Below, one piece after another: positions 17,346 to 26,681 of a stretch of DNA of 55,877 nt. Position numbers and translations under genes: made by a program. Location of the stretch: assembly GCF_003339815.1 (NCBI RefSeq), contig NZ_PPTT01000028.1, positions 1-55,877 on the forward strand, written 5' to 3'. Each line of letters opens with the position of its first letter. Position 1 is the first letter of the stretch. The notes beneath the pieces are model-generated. The model ran no database searches. It was not told the DNA's origin and saw only the letters and a list, made by a program, of their open reading frames with translations. The stretch comes from Eggerthella sinensis (GTDB lineage: Bacteria; Actinomycetota; Coriobacteriia; Coriobacteriales; Eggerthellaceae).

Positions 17346-19184
17346 ATGTCGGTTCGTGCTCTGTATCGCGCCGTTGCGCCCGCGGTGGCCATCTTCCTGG
17401 TGGCGGGGTGCGTGTTCGCGCTCGCGTACTACCATGATAGCAAATACCTTGCCGGCCCGCCCTACGGCGCGCACGGCTCGCTCGCGCTCGTCGACGCCGA
17501 TTTCGACCACCCCATCCCGCTCGTGGACGGATGGCGGCTCTCCGTGGAGGGCGGCGACGAGATCGACACGTTCATCGGCCAATACTCCGATTTCTCCTAC
17601 GCGCCGGGCGATGCGCGCGCCTTCGGCAGCGCCACGTACCGGCTCGCGCTGCACTACGACGGCGCCGAGGCCGAGCGGGCCGTGGTCCTGCTCATCCCCG
17701 AGGTGTTCACCGACTACACCCTGTACGTGAACGGTCGCGCCGTGTCGGCGCAAGGCGACGGCGCCGAAGTGGCGTTCACGGTGGGCGCCGACACCCAGCT
17801 CGTGTTCGAGGTGGAGAACCGCACGCACTACTACGGCGGGCTCGTGTACCCGCCCGTGCTCGGCTCGGCCGAGGCCATCGCCGACGTGGACCTCGCCAAC
17901 ACGTTCGCCACGAGCGTGCTCGTGCTCGTGCCCGCGGCGGCGGCCCTGTTCGCGCTCGCCGTGCGCCGGCGCGGCGACGGCGATGCGCTCGTGCGCGATT
18001 TCGGCGTGCTGTGCGCCGCGCTCGCGGTGGCGGGCTTCCACGCGTTCGCATGGCGGCTCGGCTGGACGGGGCCGTGGTGGTACGCGGTGGAGGACGCCGC
18101 GTGGGCCCTCGTGCTCGTGTGCGCCCTCGCGCTCGCCGCGCGGGCGGCGGGCGCACTTCGCCAGCGCGCGCTGCGCATGGCCCTGCGCGCGCTCGTGATC
18201 GTGCCCGTCGTGCTGTTCGTCTGGGTGGCGCTCGTCATCCCCGCGGCTCCCGCCACCATCCAGGCGTACGGGGCCTTCCAGAGCGTCTTCCGCGTGGCGT
18301 GCTGGTCGCTGTTCGTCGCGTGCGCGGCCCTCGGCCTGATCAACCGCAGCGCCGAGGCGCGCTTCGTGCTGTACGGCTGCGCGGTGCTCGGGGCGTCGCT
18401 CATCGCGAACCTCTTGGACAACAACGTGTACGAGCCGTTGTACGGCCTGTGGCAGAACGAGTACGCGGCGCTGTTCCTCGTGGCCGTCTTCGGCTGGATG
18501 CTCGTCGAGCGCGTGCGCCGGCTGCGCGCGGCGAGCGAGCAGGTGCGCGACCTCGAGGTGCAGGTGCGCGCGGCCGAGACGAGCCTCACGCACGTGCGCC
18601 GCGGCGAGGAGGCCACGCGCGCCGCGCGCCACGACCTGCGCCATCACGTGGGCGCGCTGCGCCAGATGGCCGATGCGGGGGAGTGGGACCGCTGCCGCGC
18701 CTACCTCGACGAGCTGAGCGAGCAGCAGCAGGCCGAGGCGCCGCTGCGCTACGCCGACAACCTCGAGGTGAACGCCGTCATGGCGGCCTACCTGTCGCCG
18801 GCGCAGGCGGCGGGCGTCCGCGTGTCGTGGGACGTGCAGGTGCCCGCCGCGCTCAACATCAAGAGCACCGAGCTCGTCGTGCTCCTGTCGAACCTCCTGT
18901 CGAACGCCGTGGAGGCCTGCGAGCGCGCCCGCGCCGCAACCGGCGATGCGCCCGCGCTGACGTTGTCCATGCACGAGCGCGCCGGCCGCCTGGCCATCCG
19001 CTGCGAGAACACCGTGGCCCCCGACGCCGCGTTCGGCGCCACCACCAAACCCGACGCCGAGCACCACGGCCTCGGCCTGCCCACGATGCGCCAGGTGGCG
19101 GAGCGCCACCACGGCGCGCTCTACGCCGACATCGAGGAAAACCGCGCCATCGTGCGCATCGTGCTCATGCTCGATTCCCTCTGA
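17346..19184 (+). CDS. 7TM-type sensor histidine kinase, orphan
   Basis: A 612-residue membrane kinase. TM1 is at about residues 8-30. An extracellular beta-sandwich follows at about 40-175 (WRLSVEGGDEIDTFIGQYSD, LYVNGRAVS), resembling the 7TMR-DISMED2 ligand-binding domain. A block of about seven helices runs from 185 to 380, then a coiled coil. The H-box RHDLRHHVG has the phosphoacceptor His429, followed by a GHKL ATPase with SNLLSNAVEA (N-box) and HHGLGLPTM (G-box). HDLRHH plus this ATPase type is AgrC/CitA-like. No response regulator is adjacent. DISMED2-type domains often bind carbohydrates, which would suit the glycan locus; that is inference. Confidence 0.82.
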   Translation: MSVRALYRAVAPAVAIFLVAGCVFALAYYHDSKYLAGPPYGAHGSLALVDADFDHPIPLVDGWRLSVEGGDEIDTFIGQYSDFSYAPGDARAFGSATYRLALHYDGAEAERAVVLLIPEVFTDYTLYVNGRAVSAQGDGAEVAFTVGADTQLVFEVENRTHYYGGLVYPPVLGSAEAIADVDLANTFATSVLVLVPAAAALFALAVRRRGDGDALVRDFGVLCAALAVAGFHAFAWRLGWTGPWWYAVEDAAWALVLVCALALAARAAGALRQRALRMALRALVIVPVVLFVWVALVIPAAPATIQAYGAFQSVFRVACWSLFVACAALGLINRSAEARFVLYGCAVLGASLIANLLDNNVYEPLYGLWQNEYAALFLVAVFGWMLVERVRRLRAASEQVRDLEVQVRAAETSLTHVRRGEEATRAARHDLRHHVGALRQMADAGEWDRCRAYLDELSEQQQAEAPLRYADNLEVNAVMAAYLSPAQAAGVRVSWDVQVPAALNIKSTELVVLLSNLLSNAVEACERARAATGDAPALTLSMHERAGRLAIRCENTVAPDAAFGATTKPDAEHHGLGLPTMRQVAERHHGALYADIEENRAIVRIVLMLDSL

Positions 19185-19254
19185 GGGGGCGCCCGTGGGA
19201 ACCGAGAGCAACCGGGGGCGTTCCTCGTCGGAGCCGTCGTGGCGGCACCGTCGC

Positions 19255-19914
19255 TCACGTCCGGCAGCCCGCATGCGCCGCGATCGTTGTCTCGCGGTCG
19301 GCGGCGAGGATCTGCGCGGCAAGGCGCACGAGGCGTGCGTAGAAGTCGTCGTCCTGGCCCTCCATGATGGAAGCGGCCTTTTCAACCCAGGCGGTATGGC
19401 GGTCGAGCAGGACGGCGGCGAATCTCTCGTATGCGCACGAACCCGTGGCGAACCGCATCCTCAGGAAGGCGAGGAAGGCGAGCTCCGCGGCGAGCGAGTC
19501 GCTCGAAAGGCGTTGAACCGCCGAATCGAAACCCTCAAGGGCGCGGAAATCGAATCCCGTTTGCCCGCAGAGCGCCTCCACGTGCCTGCTCGCCTCCGTG
19601 GCCGTGGGGCCGAAAGAGCGTTTTCCGCCGATGATGCGGCACCCTTCGATGCGGCTTTCTGACAGCGGGACGAAAACCGGGCTGATCGGTATGAAAAAGC
19701 GATCGTAGAAACGCTGTTCGAGCTGAGCGGAGGCACCGATGCCCTCGAAGGCATCGGTGCCGAACAAGCGCGCGACCTGGCGCACGTCCCCGACGATGGA
19801 GGCGCTCGGCACGTTGATGAGCGCTTCGCATAGGACCTCGTAGACGGTGCTCAGCCCGAGGGCTGTTTCTGCGGACGTCCCTCGGGGGGCGTAGACGGCT
19901 TTGCTGATAGGCAA
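19255..19914 (-). CDS. TorD-family molybdoenzyme chaperone
   Basis: A 219-residue all-helical protein with the TorD/DmsD hallmark segment QRFYDRFFIPISPVFVPLSES. Such chaperones bind the Tat signal of a molybdoenzyme and assist cofactor insertion. It is the last gene of the molybdoenzyme operon, 33 bases after the NrfD gene. The start is a TTG at 19914: GGAGG lies 7 bases before it and no ATG or GTG occurs nearby in frame. The cytosolic client is presumably the catalytic subunit encoded at 21479-24607. Confidence 0.82.
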   Translation of the reverse strand: MPISKAVYAPRGTSAETALGLSTVYEVLCEALINVPSASIVGDVRQVARLFGTDAFEGIGASAQLEQRFYDRFFIPISPVFVPLSESRIEGCRIIGGKRSFGPTATEASRHVEALCGQTGFDFRALEGFDSAVQRLSSDSLAAELAFLAFLRMRFATGSCAYERFAAVLLDRHTAWVEKAASIMEGQDDDFYARLVRLAAQILAADRETTIAAHAGCRT

Positions 19915-19947
19915 GGTGCTCCTCCTTTCGTGAACGATGACATCCGC

Positions 19948-20838
19948 TCAGGCTGCTGCGCCGACGGCGACCGCCGCCATGACCACGAGGTAGCGGAGCG
20001 TGAATCCTCCTATGAGAACGCCTACTTCGCCCGCCAGCGCCAACGGCCGGCGTTTCGCCGCCGAGCCGTCCTCGGGCGCCGCTGCAACGCGATGCGAACC
20101 AAGCTCGATGCCCAAGGGCAGCACGAGCCCCACGACCACCAGGCATATCCAGAACGCGGGGGCGTACGAGCCGGACAAAAGCGCCTCGACCGAAGCCGAT
20201 CCCGCCACGGCGGCCGATCCTTCCGCATGCGCCGTGACGATGAGCAGCACCGCGATGAGCACGGCCTCCAGCACCGGCAGGACGATACCCGCTTTGGAGG
20301 CAAGCGGGTATGCCCTCGTCTCCTCGGGGGCGACGAGGCCCGTTGCCAGCAGCACGGCGGCGAAGCCGGTGGAGGCCGCCGAAACGACGAACAGGGCGGG
20401 CAAGACGGCCATGTTCCAGAGGGGGAATGCGATATCGGCGTCTCCGAGCAGCACGCCTGTGTACGCCGCGACGCACAGGGCCAGCACCATGCCGACGACG
20501 TCGAGCGCCTTCGGCGTGCTCTTCTTCGCAAGCAAGAGGATGAGGCTCGCGCTGCTTACGATAATGAACAGGGACAATATGATGACGCCCCAAGCCATGA
20601 CCGAAGAGAGGTTCGAGACGAGGTGCAGGAATCGCAGCGGGGCATGCAACCCCGCCCTCGCATCCACCACCAGCAGCAGCGTGCCCACGATCACCGCAAC
20701 GGGCGCGATGAGGTACGCGGCTTTCTTCAGGTGGGGCTTCGACGTCTTCGACCATGAGCTCAGCGCGCCGAGCACGAACGCCCCGGCTCCGAGTCCCGCC
20801 AGGAACAAATAGCATGCGATCAGTTCATCCCAAACCAT
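19948..20838 (-). CDS. NrfD/PsrC-type membrane anchor subunit
   Basis: A 296-residue integral membrane protein with eight or so hydrophobic helices, beginning MVWDELIACYLFLAGLGAGA, typical of NrfD/PsrC quinone-interacting subunits. It would exchange electrons between the menaquinone pool and the ferredoxin subunit. ATG 20838 is preferred because GAGGGG lies about 8 bases upstream. An alternative GTG at 20847 overlaps the preceding stop as GTGA but leaves no room for a ribosome site. Confidence 0.85.
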   Translation of the reverse strand: MVWDELIACYLFLAGLGAGAFVLGALSSWSKTSKPHLKKAAYLIAPVAVIVGTLLLVVDARAGLHAPLRFLHLVSNLSSVMAWGVIILSLFIIVSSASLILLLAKKSTPKALDVVGMVLALCVAAYTGVLLGDADIAFPLWNMAVLPALFVVSAASTGFAAVLLATGLVAPEETRAYPLASKAGIVLPVLEAVLIAVLLIVTAHAEGSAAVAGSASVEALLSGSYAPAFWICLVVVGLVLPLGIELGSHRVAAAPEDGSAAKRRPLALAGEVGVLIGGFTLRYLVVMAAVAVGAAA

Positions 20839-20843
20839 CGTTA

Positions 20844-21467
20844 TCACCCCTCGTAGCGTTTGTAAACGTTGCCGCCGCGATGGATGGCGGACAAAACGGG
20901 CATCTTCTCAAGGTCGGAGAGACCGACGTAGCCGAGCGCGGGATCCAAGCCGAGATCGGGGTAGAGCGTCTCGTGTCCTTCCCGGGCTATGCTCTTCGCG
21001 ATATCGCTTTCGGGGTCGTTCATATCTCCGAACAGGCGGGCCTTGGTGACGCAGGTTCCGACGCAAGCCGGCATGAGTCCCTTCTCCACGCGATGGTGGC
21101 AGAACGTGCATTTCTCCACCTCGCCGGTATCGAGCTGGTAGCGTACCTGGTAGGGGCAGGCCGCCATGCAGTACTTGCAGCCGATGCACGTGTCGGGGTC
21201 CACCATCACCACTCCGTCGTCCAGCTTGTGGCTCGCGCCGGTTGGACAGACCTTCACGCAGGGCGCATCGCTGCAGTGGTTGCACTGCTTGGGCACGTTC
21301 GCGCGCCGGATGCGCCCGGCGGATTCCACGTCGAAGCTCTCGATCCAGGTGTTGAAACGCTCGCGCGGGGTGCCGTTCTCCAGCTTGCAGGCGACCGTGC
21401 AGGCGTTGCAGCCGATGCACAGGGACAGGTCGACGAGCATGCCGTAGCGGGTTCTCGGTTCTTCCAT
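20844..21467 (-). CDS. Four-cluster [4Fe-4S] ferredoxin subunit of molybdoenzyme
   Basis: A 207-residue electron-transfer subunit with four cysteine groups: CIGCNACTVACK, CNHCSDAPCVKVCP, CIGCKYCMAACPYQVRY and CTFCHHRVEKGLMPACVGTC. This is the DmsB/PhsB/TtrB pattern for four [4Fe-4S] clusters. It links the catalytic subunit to the NrfD membrane subunit. The ATG 21467 follows GAGGAGG and lies 11 bases after the catalytic gene. There is no signal peptide, so it would be exported with the Tat-targeted catalytic subunit. Confidence 0.92.
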   Translation of the reverse strand: MEEPRTRYGMLVDLSLCIGCNACTVACKLENGTPRERFNTWIESFDVESAGRIRRANVPKQCNHCSDAPCVKVCPTGASHKLDDGVVMVDPDTCIGCKYCMAACPYQVRYQLDTGEVEKCTFCHHRVEKGLMPACVGTCVTKARLFGDMNDPESDIAKSIAREGHETLYPDLGLDPALGYVGLSDLEKMPVLSAIHRGGNVYKRYEG

Positions 21468-21478
21468 AGCAGGCCTCC

Positions 21479-24400
21479 TCACATCTTCTCGATCTTGTAC
21501 ATGCCGCCGTTGCGGCCGGGCGAGGACCACTCCAGGTCCGCGACGGGGAAGGAGGCTTCTTTGACCACGATGTCGTCCATCACCTCGACGGCCACGCCGC
21601 TTCCGCAACGCGGGTTCCCCGGCCGCTTTCCCACGCCCTCTATCTCGACGTCTTGGGCGCCGTAGGCCCGGTGCCCGTAGCCGAAGGCCAGCGCGAACGT
21701 GCCGCGCGCAACGCCGGCGCGCACCATGGCCTCGCCGGTCATGGGCGTTCCCGTGGGGGCGCTGATCCGTATGCGGTCGCCGTCCTCGATGCCGAGGGAG
21801 CGGGCGTCCTCGAGGTTGATCTCCAGGAAGTTGTGATCGCATATATCCTGCATGATGGGGCTGTTCGCCAGCATCGACACCGAACGGAAGCGCGGCTTGT
21901 AGTTCGTCAGCTTGAAGGGGTACTCCTCTTCCGGGTAATGGTTGGAGTAGGGCGTGCCGTCGACGAACGTCTGCGGGGTGGTTCTCACCACGGGGGAAGC
22001 ATGCGCTCCCGTGTAGAAGTTGGTGGAGAGGTAGCGCGGCTCGCTGTAGACGTAGGATTGCATCTCCATCGTCGAGACGCTTCGCCCGTCCTCGCCGCGC
22101 ATCGCCTCGAGCGGCAGGTATCGGCCGCCGCGCGAGAGGACTTTGAGGACTTTGGGCCACTCCTCGGCGGTGACGGCCTTCTTCCATTCCTCGGGCAGCT
22201 CGTCGAGGCGCTGCATCTTGATTTCGGCTTCGTCGATATCGGCAACGGGTTCCTGGTCGTAGGCGATGTTGGCCACCGCCTTCAAGAAGTAGTCGGGCGC
22301 GTCGTTGAACGGGAGGGCCGTGCCGTCGGCGGACACGATGGCGCCCTCGCCGAAGCCCGGCATGCCGCACGCCTTCGCCACGTCCACCACGAACGCCTCG
22401 TAGCTGGCATAGCGGCCGTCGTCGAGCCTTAAGCTCTCGGGCGTTTTCACGCGCCAGCGCACGGTGGTGCCGAAACCGCTCCAAATGCCGGGATCGCCGG
22501 TGCATCCGAAGCTCTCGAACGGGTTCGTGTCGGGGACGATGTAGTCTGCCAGGTGCGCATGTTCTCCAACCACCACGTCGCAGGCTATGTGCAGGGGCAC
22601 GATGTCGGGGTCTTTCAATCGGTCGCGCAGCTCGTCGCGAAAGGCGCCCGGCGTTGCCTGGAGGGTGTTCGCCATCCAAGAGACGAGGATCTTCGCCTGG
22701 TAGGGATAGGCGTGCAGGATGGAGATGAGCGCCTGGTTGTCGGACCTGTTCGAGGCCTGGAACCAGGGAAGTTTCGGCTGCGGGTCCTTCTCCCCGGCAG
22801 CCACGCGGTTCGCGTACTCGTCGGTGGCGTCGAAGGCCTTCCCGGTGCGGCAGATGGGGGTGGCGTTCTCGGCGGTGACGTCGGGCAGCCCTTCGACGGT
22901 TCCCAGGAGGTAGCGCTCGCCGTCGTAGTCGGCGGTGAAGGAACCGCCGATGGCGTTGCAGCCTCCGATCATCTGGTGAGACCCCACCAGGGCGTTGATC
23001 ATGCGCATGCCGAAGGCGGTGTCCACTCCGTTGGACATGACGGTGGAGCCGTTGCCGTACATGGCGACTTTGGTGCCGTGCGAGGTGAACTCGCGCGCCA
23101 TGCGCTCAATCTCGCTCGCCGGCACAGAGGTGATCTGCTCGTACTCGTCCATCGTGTGCTCGAAGGCGCTGTCTTCCAGGAACAGCAGCGACGAGCGCAC
23201 CTTGACGCCGTTCACGGTGCCCTCGAAATCCGTCTTTGCCGAAGGGCAGAGCGTGTTGACCGTCGGCTCGCCGGTTGCCGCGTCGACGACGGCGTAGTAT
23301 TCGGGAGCGGGCAGCCCCTCTTCCGTAGCTGCTGCGGCGGCGTCGGCGGCGCCCGGCGGGTCCTCGAGCCCCGCATCGCCCGCGCGCAGGAGCGTCCCGT
23401 AGCCCGGGTGGTCCTCGTCGTCTATGACGAGGAAGCCCGCATTGGTGTAGCAGCCGAAGCCCTTCGCGTAAGCCGCATCCCAGTTGGGAATCGAAAGGTA
23501 GTCGGGATCGAGCGCATCGTTTTCGAACATCCAGCGAATCATGCCGAGGATGACCGACGAGGTGCTGGCGGTTTTGAGGGGGACCCAGTTGATGCCGTCC
23601 ATGGTGGGGGTGATGCATCCGTTCAAAAGAGCGGGGTCGAGAACGTCCACCGAGCACGCGCCGCGCTTGAGGCGCTCGGCAACCCGCTTGCCGATGCCCT
23701 GGAAGTTGAACCCGTTTCCGCCGGGGAAGTACCCTGAGAAGATGACGTACTCGCAGTCGTCGAGGTCGGGGGCGGTCCAGCCCATGAAGCTCTCGCACAG
23801 CGAACTCGCTGCAGCGGTGCCGCCGCAAGAAGAGCTGTGGTAGTAGAAGTTGAGGGTGCCGAAGCAGTTCGTGAAGCGGCTCGATATGTTCGTGCGTCCG
23901 TCGCTGCGCCCTCCGAGCGCAACGAGCTGGTTGGAGACGGGCCCGAGGCTCGGCTCGCGGGGGTTCAGGGGCGTTTCCGTGTCATGCAGCGCCTTGAAGC
24001 CTTCGATCTCGCGATCTTCCCCGATGTCGGCGAACAGCCTCCCGCCCTCGGTCACTTCTTCGATGAGGGCATCCCAGCCGATGGGCTTCCATTTCCCCTC
24101 CCCCCGAGCGCCGGCCCGTTTGAGCGGCGTGGTTATGCGATCCGGCTGCGTGTAGCCGTCCAACGAGGCGTTGCCGCGACCGCACACGGACCCGCGGAGC
24201 ATATTGCCCTTGCCGTTGGCGAAGCTCAGCGAGCGGTATTCCTCTTCAAGGGGAGCGTCGAAATCGAGGTAGGGATAGGCGCAGCTCGGATGGTAGGGGT
24301 TCCCTCCTGTCGTCAAAATGCGGCTGCCGTCCTTCGTAAGCCTCACGCGGTTTCCGCACGAACTGTAGCACCCGAGGCACGCGCTGTTGCGCACGATCAC

Positions 24401-24607
24401 CTCGTCGTTCACCTCCACCTCCCCGGTTTTCGGGTCGACCGTCGCCTCGACGGGCAGGGTGTGCGCCCCGTCGGGCGCCGCGGGACTTGCATCGTCGGCG
24501 AGCGCTGCGGCCTGCTGGCCGGGCAGCCCCACGCCCACCACCGAAAGCGCGCTCGCACATCCGGCGGCTGCGAGAAAGCTGCGCCTGCTGATGTTCTCTG
24601 GTGCCAT
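21479..24607 (-). CDS. Tat-exported molybdopterin oxidoreductase, catalytic subunit (PsrA/PhsA/TtrA-like)
   Basis: A 1042-residue DMSO-reductase-family enzyme. SRRSFLAAAG (from residue 7) is a twin-arginine signal. Cys77, Cys80 and Cys84 in CLGCYSSCGN, with a later Cys in GSVCGRG, would hold a [4Fe-4S] cluster. The segment HSSSCGG places Cys261 where thiosulfate/polysulfide/tetrathionate reductases supply the molybdenum-ligating Cys. The C-terminal domain shows the molybdopterin-binding fold (NFLEINLEDARSLGIEDGD). The ATG follows AAAAGGAGGA. The substrate is not evident; a sulfur oxyanion or other respiratory acceptor is plausible. First gene of a four-gene operon divergent from a LuxR regulator. 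Confidence 0.88.
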   Translation of the reverse strand: MAPENISRRSFLAAAGCASALSVVGVGLPGQQAAALADDASPAAPDGAHTLPVEATVDPKTGEVEVNDEVIVRNSACLGCYSSCGNRVRLTKDGSRILTTGGNPYHPSCAYPYLDFDAPLEEEYRSLSFANGKGNMLRGSVCGRGNASLDGYTQPDRITTPLKRAGARGEGKWKPIGWDALIEEVTEGGRLFADIGEDREIEGFKALHDTETPLNPREPSLGPVSNQLVALGGRSDGRTNISSRFTNCFGTLNFYYHSSSCGGTAAASSLCESFMGWTAPDLDDCEYVIFSGYFPGGNGFNFQGIGKRVAERLKRGACSVDVLDPALLNGCITPTMDGINWVPLKTASTSSVILGMIRWMFENDALDPDYLSIPNWDAAYAKGFGCYTNAGFLVIDDEDHPGYGTLLRAGDAGLEDPPGAADAAAAATEEGLPAPEYYAVVDAATGEPTVNTLCPSAKTDFEGTVNGVKVRSSLLFLEDSAFEHTMDEYEQITSVPASEIERMAREFTSHGTKVAMYGNGSTVMSNGVDTAFGMRMINALVGSHQMIGGCNAIGGSFTADYDGERYLLGTVEGLPDVTAENATPICRTGKAFDATDEYANRVAAGEKDPQPKLPWFQASNRSDNQALISILHAYPYQAKILVSWMANTLQATPGAFRDELRDRLKDPDIVPLHIACDVVVGEHAHLADYIVPDTNPFESFGCTGDPGIWSGFGTTVRWRVKTPESLRLDDGRYASYEAFVVDVAKACGMPGFGEGAIVSADGTALPFNDAPDYFLKAVANIAYDQEPVADIDEAEIKMQRLDELPEEWKKAVTAEEWPKVLKVLSRGGRYLPLEAMRGEDGRSVSTMEMQSYVYSEPRYLSTNFYTGAHASPVVRTTPQTFVDGTPYSNHYPEEEYPFKLTNYKPRFRSVSMLANSPIMQDICDHNFLEINLEDARSLGIEDGDRIRISAPTGTPMTGEAMVRAGVARGTFALAFGYGHRAYGAQDVEIEGVGKRPGNPRCGSGVAVEVMDDIVVKEASFPVADLEWSSPGRNGGMYKIEKM

Positions 24608-24664
24608 GAATCCTCCTTTTGACCTTGCCTTGGTGCACCTTCGGGCACAGTGTGATGGCGCGCG

Positions 24665-24731
24665 GTGCCTGACGCATCGCCACAACGCGGGGAGGATCGT
24701 CGGGTGCCTCGGCATCGTGCCTGATCGCATC
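24665..24731. promoter_or_regulatory. Three direct repeats GTGCCT-N2..4-GCATC in the divergent intergenic region
   Basis: Copies lie at 24665-24678 (spacer GAC), 24704-24716 (spacer CG... giving GTGCCTCGGCATC) and 24717-24731 (spacer GATC). They fall between the molybdoenzyme operon and the divergent membrane LuxR gene, and are placed closer to the operon. They may be regulator-binding sites. Confidence 0.45.
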
Positions 24732-24842
24732 TACCTACGATGTGGGTATTTTTCCGAGCGGTCGCGAACGCCCCTGCCGGCTTCCCCGCCCGACGGGTGC
24801 GGTGTGGTATCCTGCGACCCGATAGGGAGGTGGCCGGATCGA

Positions 24843-26477
24843 ATGCCGTATCTGAAGAACATGCTTCGCTGCTGGGAAGAGGACGGGTGCTTGTCGACGG
24901 CCGGTTCCCGCCTCAAGACGACTCGACAGAAGGCCAAGCTCCTCGGCTTCACCTTCTTCATGGCGTGGTGCTACCACACCCTGTTCCTCTCTGCCTTTGG
25001 AATAGCGCGCGAGCCTCTTTGGTGCGCGGCCTGGGTATGGGCTTGCCTCGAAGGGCCTCTCGCGGTTGCGGGCATCGCCTCTGCGCTGCTGCTGGGCCGC
25101 TTCCCCCGACTCGGGGGCGCTCCTGCGGGCGTGGCGGCCGGCTTGTGCGCAACCGTCGGTTCGGCGCTCGTGGGGGTGGGCCATCTCTTCGGCGAAGGGC
25201 TCTCTGCGTTCACCGCCATCGGCGAGGCGTTGTGCGGCGTGGCCATCGCCGTCATGACGGCGACGTGGGGAGCTTGGATCAGCGCCCGCGAGGAAGACGA
25301 GTCCGAAGCGACGATGGTGGTCTCGTTCGGGTTGGCGTCGGTCGTGTGCGTTGCGCTCCTTTGCACGGGCGGCTACCTGCGGGTCGTCCTGAACATCCTG
25401 CTCGCGCTTGCGGCCGCCGTTTTGACCTTCGCCGACTTCGGACGGCCGCGCGCCGCAGACGATGCGCTCGCCGACGCGACGCCCCCGGTCTGCGCCGAAC
25501 GGGGGAGGGCTGTCGTCGGCGACCGCAGGCCGCTCGCGAACGTGGCCTCGGTGTTCGCGCTGTACGGGCTTCTGTGGTTTTTGTTCTCGTACTTCCGGAT
25601 CCTCGCCGCGCCCAGCATGACGGGCGGCGACGAGCTGTTCCCGCCTTTCGCCCTCGCCTTCGTGTTCGCCGGCGCCGGGCTGGGGCTGTGCATCGTGTTG
25701 AGCGGGCACGTCAATTTCACCCTTATCTACCGATGGGCGTTGCCGCTCGTGGTGCTGAGCTGCGGCGTCCTGTACGTCGTCGACGCCGAATTCGGGCGTT
25801 CCCTGGCCTACTTGGTGAACTTCGTCGCGATGTTCGGCGCCCAAGCCTGCTGCTGGATCGCCGGCGCCAAGTACGTCCATCGCGTGAAGGCGAGCCCCTC
25901 CGCGTTCTTCGGCGGCCTCGTGGCGGCCGAGGGGGTTGGCGTCACCGTCGGCGTGGCGGCGGGCCTGTCGGTGGTCGGCCAGGCGGGGTATGGCCAGACG
26001 GCGGGCGTATCGCTATTGCTTGTCGGCGCGGTGCTGCTTGCGACGATGCTCGTGGGGTTCAAGCCTTGCTGGATACTCCCGGCTTCGAGGATGCATGTGG
26101 GCGACAAGGCAAGCGCCGCGGCGAAAACGCAGGAGCGGCCCGCCTGCCCGGCTCGGGGGCGATCGGCTTCCGACGCGGGGGCGGCGTCGACGGGCGGGGG
26201 AGCGTTCTACGACCTTCTGGGAAGGGAGGCGCGGTTTGTCCGCGACGAGTACGGTCTCACGAAGCGCGAGACGGAGGTGGCGTTCCTGCTGCTCGAGGGG
26301 CGCAATCGTCCCTACATCCGCGACGAGCTCATCATCTCGCTGCATACGGTTCACGCCCATGCGCGCAGCATCTTCGCGAAATGCGGCGTGCATTCGCAGC
26401 AGGAGCTCATCGACCTCGTGCGCCCGCGCGCTATCGACGACGTTCTGGAGGGGCTCGAGGAGCCGCGGCTTGCATAG
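24843..26477 (+). CDS. LuxR-family regulator with multi-helix membrane sensor domain
   Basis: A 544-residue protein. Residues about 30-420 contain about 12 hydrophobic helices in an MFS-like arrangement. The C-terminus (about 472-528) is a LuxR/GerE helix-turn-helix (LTKRETEVAFLLLEGRNRPY, then LHTVHAHARSIFAKCGV). This architecture is expanded in Eggerthellaceae, where such genes often sit beside respiratory oxidoreductase operons. Here it is divergent from the molybdoenzyme operon, its probable target. ATG 24843 follows AGGGAGG at about 12 bases; Met7 is an alternative start. Confidence 0.85.
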   Translation: MPYLKNMLRCWEEDGCLSTAGSRLKTTRQKAKLLGFTFFMAWCYHTLFLSAFGIAREPLWCAAWVWACLEGPLAVAGIASALLLGRFPRLGGAPAGVAAGLCATVGSALVGVGHLFGEGLSAFTAIGEALCGVAIAVMTATWGAWISAREEDESEATMVVSFGLASVVCVALLCTGGYLRVVLNILLALAAAVLTFADFGRPRAADDALADATPPVCAERGRAVVGDRRPLANVASVFALYGLLWFLFSYFRILAAPSMTGGDELFPPFALAFVFAGAGLGLCIVLSGHVNFTLIYRWALPLVVLSCGVLYVVDAEFGRSLAYLVNFVAMFGAQACCWIAGAKYVHRVKASPSAFFGGLVAAEGVGVTVGVAAGLSVVGQAGYGQTAGVSLLLVGAVLLATMLVGFKPCWILPASRMHVGDKASAAAKTQERPACPARGRSASDAGAASTGGGAFYDLLGREARFVRDEYGLTKRETEVAFLLLEGRNRPYIRDELIISLHTVHAHARSIFAKCGVHSQQELIDLVRPRAIDDVLEGLEEPRLA

Positions 26478-26585
26478 CGCCGCGACGCTTCCGTGCTCGG
26501 ATCGCCGTTGCGCCGCCGACGCGAAAAATGTGGGGAACTTGCGACTGCGCTGATGGGCGCTCTAGGCAAAGCGCAGTTGATATGG

Positions 26586-26591
26586 TATAAA
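26586..26591 (+). promoter_or_regulatory. Candidate -10 box upstream of the rimP-nusA operon
   Basis: TATAAA occurs in the AT-rich segment TTGATATGGTATAAATGC within the 280-base gap 26478-26757. No strong -35 is found at 17 bases. It lies about 60 bases upstream of the leader hairpin. Confidence 0.3.
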
Positions 26592-26649
26592 TGCAGGGTA
26601 CGACAAAGAAGCAAGCGCGTTTTCGCGCACCATACTTTCGACACACCGA

Positions 26650-26681
26650 GAAAGTGGGCTTGTTCCCGCTTTCTTTGTTTG
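26650..26681 (+). terminator. Terminator-like hairpin in the rimP-nusA leader
   Basis: GAAAGTGGG and CCCGCTTTC form a 9-bp stem with one G-U pair around a CTTGTT loop, followed by TTTGTTTG. It lies 77 bases before rimP and downstream of a candidate promoter. It could be an attenuator for the operon that encodes NusA, or simply the terminator of the upstream LuxR gene 172 bases away. Confidence 0.55.

Noticed and set aside
17315-17347. ATG start at 17347 for the minus-strand surface protein
   Set aside because: It overlaps the kinase ATG and lacks a ribosome site; GTG 17314 has AAGGAG and gives a standard signal peptide.
16080-19385. 1101-residue antisense frame across the surface-protein and kinase region
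   Set aside because: Low-complexity Arg/Ala composition, no domain, and overlaps three well-supported genes.
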